From a virus: DNA of 24,511 bases. This document shows, piece by piece, positions 22,036 through 24,511 of this stretch. The position numbers were made by a program, and so were the translations under genes. The stretch's first letter is position 1. Each line of letters begins with the position of its first letter. The notes beneath the pieces were generated by a model. It had not been told where the DNA came from and did no database searches. It saw only the letters and a list, made by a program, of their open reading frames with translations. The stretch is from the IMG/VR virus record IMGVR_UViG_3300025276_004081, positions 1-24,511 of that record, one strand, 5' to 3'.

Positions 22036-22970
22036 CGTTTTTTCCTTATAAATTCTAGCTCTTCTTCTGTGTAATCTAGTATTTTATTGTTGTTATTTTT
22101 ATCTACTAACGGTTCAATGCTTATATTATAGTTGCCATTGCTTTGTGGTAAGGTATCAAAAAAGTCTTTACACGTATGTAATTGTCCTGGGGATAACATA
22201 AACTTTATAGTACAGTAACCTTGTTTAATTTTACTTAGTTTTTCTATCTTTTTAGCAAGCTTCTCAGGTTGGTAAAATTCGGTATGTACACTTATATGTA
22301 GACCTCCTGCTTTTTGTAATTTTGCAAGTTTGCTAAAGCTACCAGTACCGTTTGTGTTAGTAATTACTTTTGTACCATGTTCTACAGCATAGCTAACAAT
22401 ATCGTAATAGTCGGGATTAACTGTAGGTTCTCCCCCTGTAAATGTTATTTGTAATAATTGGCCGTTTGCATGTTTGTATATTTTATCAAATGCTGTTTTA
22501 AACGATTTTATTCCTAAGTGCGGACTAAAGTTGTCATGTACAGCCGGTGGACAATAACTGCAATCATAATTACATCGTTTACCTATATTCCAATTAATTG
22601 CAAACTCAGGATTATGAGTTTGTATAGATAACATTTCTTCTTTACTATAAGTTGGTGCAGAAAAATCTACTAAATGCTTTATGCTTTTAAAATCTTTTAT
22701 ATCTTTTGATTTAAGAATATTTAAGTCTGCTGAACAATAACAACTCTCAGCAGGACATATCATAGGTTGTGTTGGTAAAGTAAAGTCTGTAAAAACATTT
22801 CCATATTGTCCACTATGTCTACACACGTTACCAAATACGTTTCCTAAACTACTAATCCATAAAAATTCTAGGCCGGCGCCGCAATGCCAACCTTTAAAAT
22901 TATTATAGGAAGTTTTTGCTTGGGCATGGTTACTTTTACGTATGCCTTCTGTTGTGTTTACTACGAGCAT
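22032..22970 (-). CDS. SPASM-like + radical SAM fusion (312 aa)
   Basis: Domain order is reversed from usual. Residues 28-83 form a SPASM-like cysteine domain (Cys30, 50, 72, 77, 79; GWHCGAGLE...CYCSADL). The radical SAM barrel follows, with NWNIGKRCNYDCSYC (Cys133, 137, 140), FTGGEPTVNP (177-186) and the ITNTNGTG strand. The barrel ends at about 290, shorter than a full (beta/alpha)6 barrel with appendages. The ATG at 22970 lies 3 bases after the upstream stop, the only non-overlapping junction in the operon. It probably catalyses a radical modification, perhaps of a peptide or sugar-nucleotide. No precursor peptide gene is evident. Confidence 0.86.
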   Translation of the reverse strand: MLVVNTTEGIRKSNHAQAKTSYNNFKGWHCGAGLEFLWISSLGNVFGNVCRHSGQYGNVFTDFTLPTQPMICPAESCYCSADLNILKSKDIKDFKSIKHLVDFSAPTYSKEEMLSIQTHNPEFAINWNIGKRCNYDCSYCPPAVHDNFSPHLGIKSFKTAFDKIYKHANGQLLQITFTGGEPTVNPDYYDIVSYAVEHGTKVITNTNGTGSFSKLAKLQKAGGLHISVHTEFYQPEKLAKKIEKLSKIKQGYCTIKFMLSPGQLHTCKDFFDTLPQSNGNYNISIEPLVDKNNNNKILDYTEEELEFIRKKR

Positions 22971-22973
22971 AAG

Positions 22974-23663
22974 TCACTTGTATCCAATTTTCATAAATCT
23001 TGTATATTCTGGAAGGTATAGCTCTCCTTCATATAGTACACGAGTCATTGGAGTAGTAATACTAAACTCTTCTATTGTTTTACTACAGTTGACATGATCT
23101 AATATTTCTTCATAATTATTGCTTTGTAAGATTACTAATGTGCCTTTAGGTATTACACTGTACCAACTATAAAAGTTTTCAATATGTTCGCAACTAGTAT
23201 TGATAATAGTATCAGCCGTATCTACTAACTCTACTTCGCTACCATTTGATCGAGCTGTTACATAGGGAAATCCTGTGTATTGTAAATCATGTATGTCTAA
23301 AGTTGATGCTTTAAACTTCCATTCGTCACGTACTTGATCTTTGTTAATAGCTTCAGCAATTGGGGCGCAGGTCTTGTCAATATCAAAGCTTCTAATCTTT
23401 TCTATATCTAACTTAGAATTAAACAACATTGCTGCAAGAGTTGCCCACCATCCTCCGCATAAAAATACTGTTCCTAACTCTACGTTTGACTCTTCTAATA
23501 ATTCAATTAACCATCGTTTGCTTTTGAGCTGTCCCCAACTAACTGCATCAGTTAAATCTACATCATAATGATCAACAGCATTTGTTAAATTTTTAAATAA
23601 AGGATTGCCCGTTAATGCATACATTCTTCCGAATACATCTTTATCGTCTTGCCACTCAATCAT
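22974..23663 (-). CDS. methyltransferase-like (Rossmann) phage protein
   Basis: A 229-residue protein with a SAM-methyltransferase-like topology. VELGTVFLCGGWWATLAAML (about 61-80) sits at the glycine-rich loop, IRSFDIDKTCAPIAEAIN (about 90-107) at the acidic ribose-binding strand, ADTIINTSCEHIENFYSW at the post-motif IV position, and GTLVILQSNNYEE at strand 5. The glycine loop CGGW is unlike the canonical GxGxG, so catalysis is uncertain. The N-terminus (RMYALTGNPLFKNLTNAVDHYD, SWGQLKSKRW) is characteristic of a phage-specific group. Coupled upstream to the glycosyltransferase-like gene. Confidence 0.7.
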   Translation of the reverse strand: MIEWQDDKDVFGRMYALTGNPLFKNLTNAVDHYDVDLTDAVSWGQLKSKRWLIELLEESNVELGTVFLCGGWWATLAAMLFNSKLDIEKIRSFDIDKTCAPIAEAINKDQVRDEWKFKASTLDIHDLQYTGFPYVTARSNGSEVELVDTADTIINTSCEHIENFYSWYSVIPKGTLVILQSNNYEEILDHVNCSKTIEEFSITTPMTRVLYEGELYLPEYTRFMKIGYK

Positions 23664-24330
23664 TAAACTTCTCCATTAGCCAATCAAAGTCGTTTATTTT
23701 ACGTAAGTCTTCCGGAGAATGTTTATGTGTTTCCCCGTATGCTTTACCTTCTATAGCTCCACGTATAGCATATTCTCCAAACGGATTTGTTTTTCCTCTA
23801 GTACACCATGTTTCTAAACGCTTTGTTGTTTCCTCATCCTTTTGTCTATCAATAACTTTACTAGATAATTTAGTACATTCTCTAAATGCACCTTTCCATG
23901 TTTCAAACGGATTTGTATTAAATGCTGTTGTGTTTGCTAGCTCTTGTACTGCTTTAAACTTTCCACTAATACTAGTTGTCATATCAGGCTTTGACATATC
24001 CATATTTATTGTAAGTTTACGTGGTAATAACTTAACGCCGCCGTATCCATAAACTAGGGCATTAACTGCATTCCTTGCTCTCCAAACATAGACAGTATCT
24101 AATTGGTGGTCTGGTACTTCGTAATCAAAATTAAAAGTGTCAACTATGTGTGCATCACCATCAACAATCCAAACCATTTTAGTAAAACATTTTTTGGCAG
24201 CAGCTACATGTGCCTGATGTATTCCTTTTACTCCATGAACACGCTTTGCTAAAGGAAATCTTGCTTTTAGTTTAGCATAGTTTTCATCTGCGTTAGGTTC
24301 TTGATATGATATGAATACAATGTCGTACAT
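23656..24330 (-). CDS. glycosyltransferase-like (GT-A) phage protein
   Basis: A 224-residue protein opening with DIVFISYQEPNADENYAKLKARFP, a nucleotide-binding start of GT-A type. It then reads IHQAHVAAAKKC and MVWIVDGDAHIVD with Asp57-Gly-Asp59, the metal-binding DxD motif that holds the nucleotide-sugar diphosphate. VYVWRARNAVNALVYGYGGVKLLP is a likely acceptor-side segment. It may transfer a sugar to a surface glycan, DNA or protein. The fold call is moderately sure; the donor and acceptor are unknown. The start overlaps the upstream stop as TAATG. Confidence 0.68.
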   Translation of the reverse strand: MYDIVFISYQEPNADENYAKLKARFPLAKRVHGVKGIHQAHVAAAKKCFTKMVWIVDGDAHIVDTFNFDYEVPDHQLDTVYVWRARNAVNALVYGYGGVKLLPRKLTINMDMSKPDMTTSISGKFKAVQELANTTAFNTNPFETWKGAFRECTKLSSKVIDRQKDEETTKRLETWCTRGKTNPFGEYAIRGAIEGKAYGETHKHSPEDLRKINDFDWLMEKFND

Positions 24331-24511
24331 TATTTTCTAGTATTTCCGTAATGTATTACTGTACACTTTGGATTAACATATGAGCGCCACGGATCAACTA
24401 CTATACTACCATCAGGTATATCGCAATACAATTTGTCTGCACTAGTTTTACCGGTATACTTGTATGTAGTACTGGCGCTGTGTGCTAATAAAAATACACA
24501 AGGTACGTCTG
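24330..24511 (-). CDS. C-terminal end of an unidentified protein (partial)
   Basis: The minus frame is open from the right edge to TAA at 24332-24330 (about 59 residues) and shares one base with the ATG of the next gene. Visible segments are CVFLLAHSAST, SADKLYCDIPDGSIVVDPWR and the end PKCTVIHYGNTRK. The IVVDPWR strand hints at a Rossmann-type fold such as a nucleotide-sugar enzyme, but the fragment is too short for a call. It shows that the operon continues beyond the window. Confidence 0.6.
   Translation of the reverse strand, partial: DVPCVFLLAHSASTTYKYTGKTSADKLYCDIPDGSIVVDPWRSYVNPKCTVIHYGNTRK

Noticed and set aside
24003-24010. AATAAATA on the minus strand as a late promoter
   Set aside because: It is internal to the glycosyltransferase-like gene and one base off consensus in very AT-rich sequence; no evidence of a start.

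Overview
The window looks like part of a large, AT-rich, T4-like marine myovirus genome, of the kind that infects marine bacteria such as cyanobacteria or SAR11-type alphaproteobacteria. The host cannot be read from the sequence. Supporting evidence: dense small genes with ATGA/TAATG overlaps, a T4-type RNase H (FEN-like 5'-3' nuclease), a perfect T4-type late promoter (TATAAATA) before a tail-fibre-like gene, strong sigma70-like promoters before early-type genes, a MoxR/VWA pair, and many small 2-oxoglutarate/Fe(II) oxygenase-like proteins. I saw no rRNA, tRNA, CRISPR array, insertion sequence, integrase or photosynthesis gene.

The left part (1-10593) is on the + strand. It holds the end of an unidentified gene, small unknown proteins, an oxygenase-like gene (670-1365), RNase H (1406-2392) behind its own promoter, and a run of small phage proteins. 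Two more oxygenase-like genes follow (3828-4927). Next is a MoxR-type AAA+ ATPase (5054-6145) with its own promoter and terminator, then a metallopeptidase/VWA protein (6252-7616) with a near-copy of that promoter. Four or five small unknown proteins come next, then a repetitive fibre-like protein with an Mtd-type N-terminus (9190-10593).

The right part (10590-24511) is entirely on the - strand. It is one uninterrupted, translationally coupled operon of 20 genes, whose first gene lies partly outside the window. In transcription order: unidentified partial gene, glycosyltransferase-like protein, methyltransferase-like protein, SPASM-like + radical SAM fusion, radical SAM enzyme, stand-alone SPASM-like protein, unknown protein, reduced SDR oxidoreductase, Asp/Asn-hydroxylase-like oxygenase, GNAT-like protein, small membrane protein, class IV aminotransferase, oxygenase-like protein, ligand-less oxygenase paralogue, its intact paralogue, SAM methyltransferase, B12-binding-like radical SAM enzyme, radical SAM enzyme, GMP reductase, minimal adenylate-forming enzyme, and another oxygenase-like protein.

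The density of redox, amino-transfer, methyl-transfer and adenylation enzymes in one coupled operon suggests a dedicated biosynthetic or tailoring pathway. Possible products are a surface-glycan decoration, a modified nucleotide or a small metabolite. The product cannot be deduced from the sequence. The most notable points are the split and shuffled SPASM/radical-SAM architecture, the tandem oxygenase pair in which one copy has lost every metal and cosubstrate ligand, and the stripped-down ANL adenylation domain.
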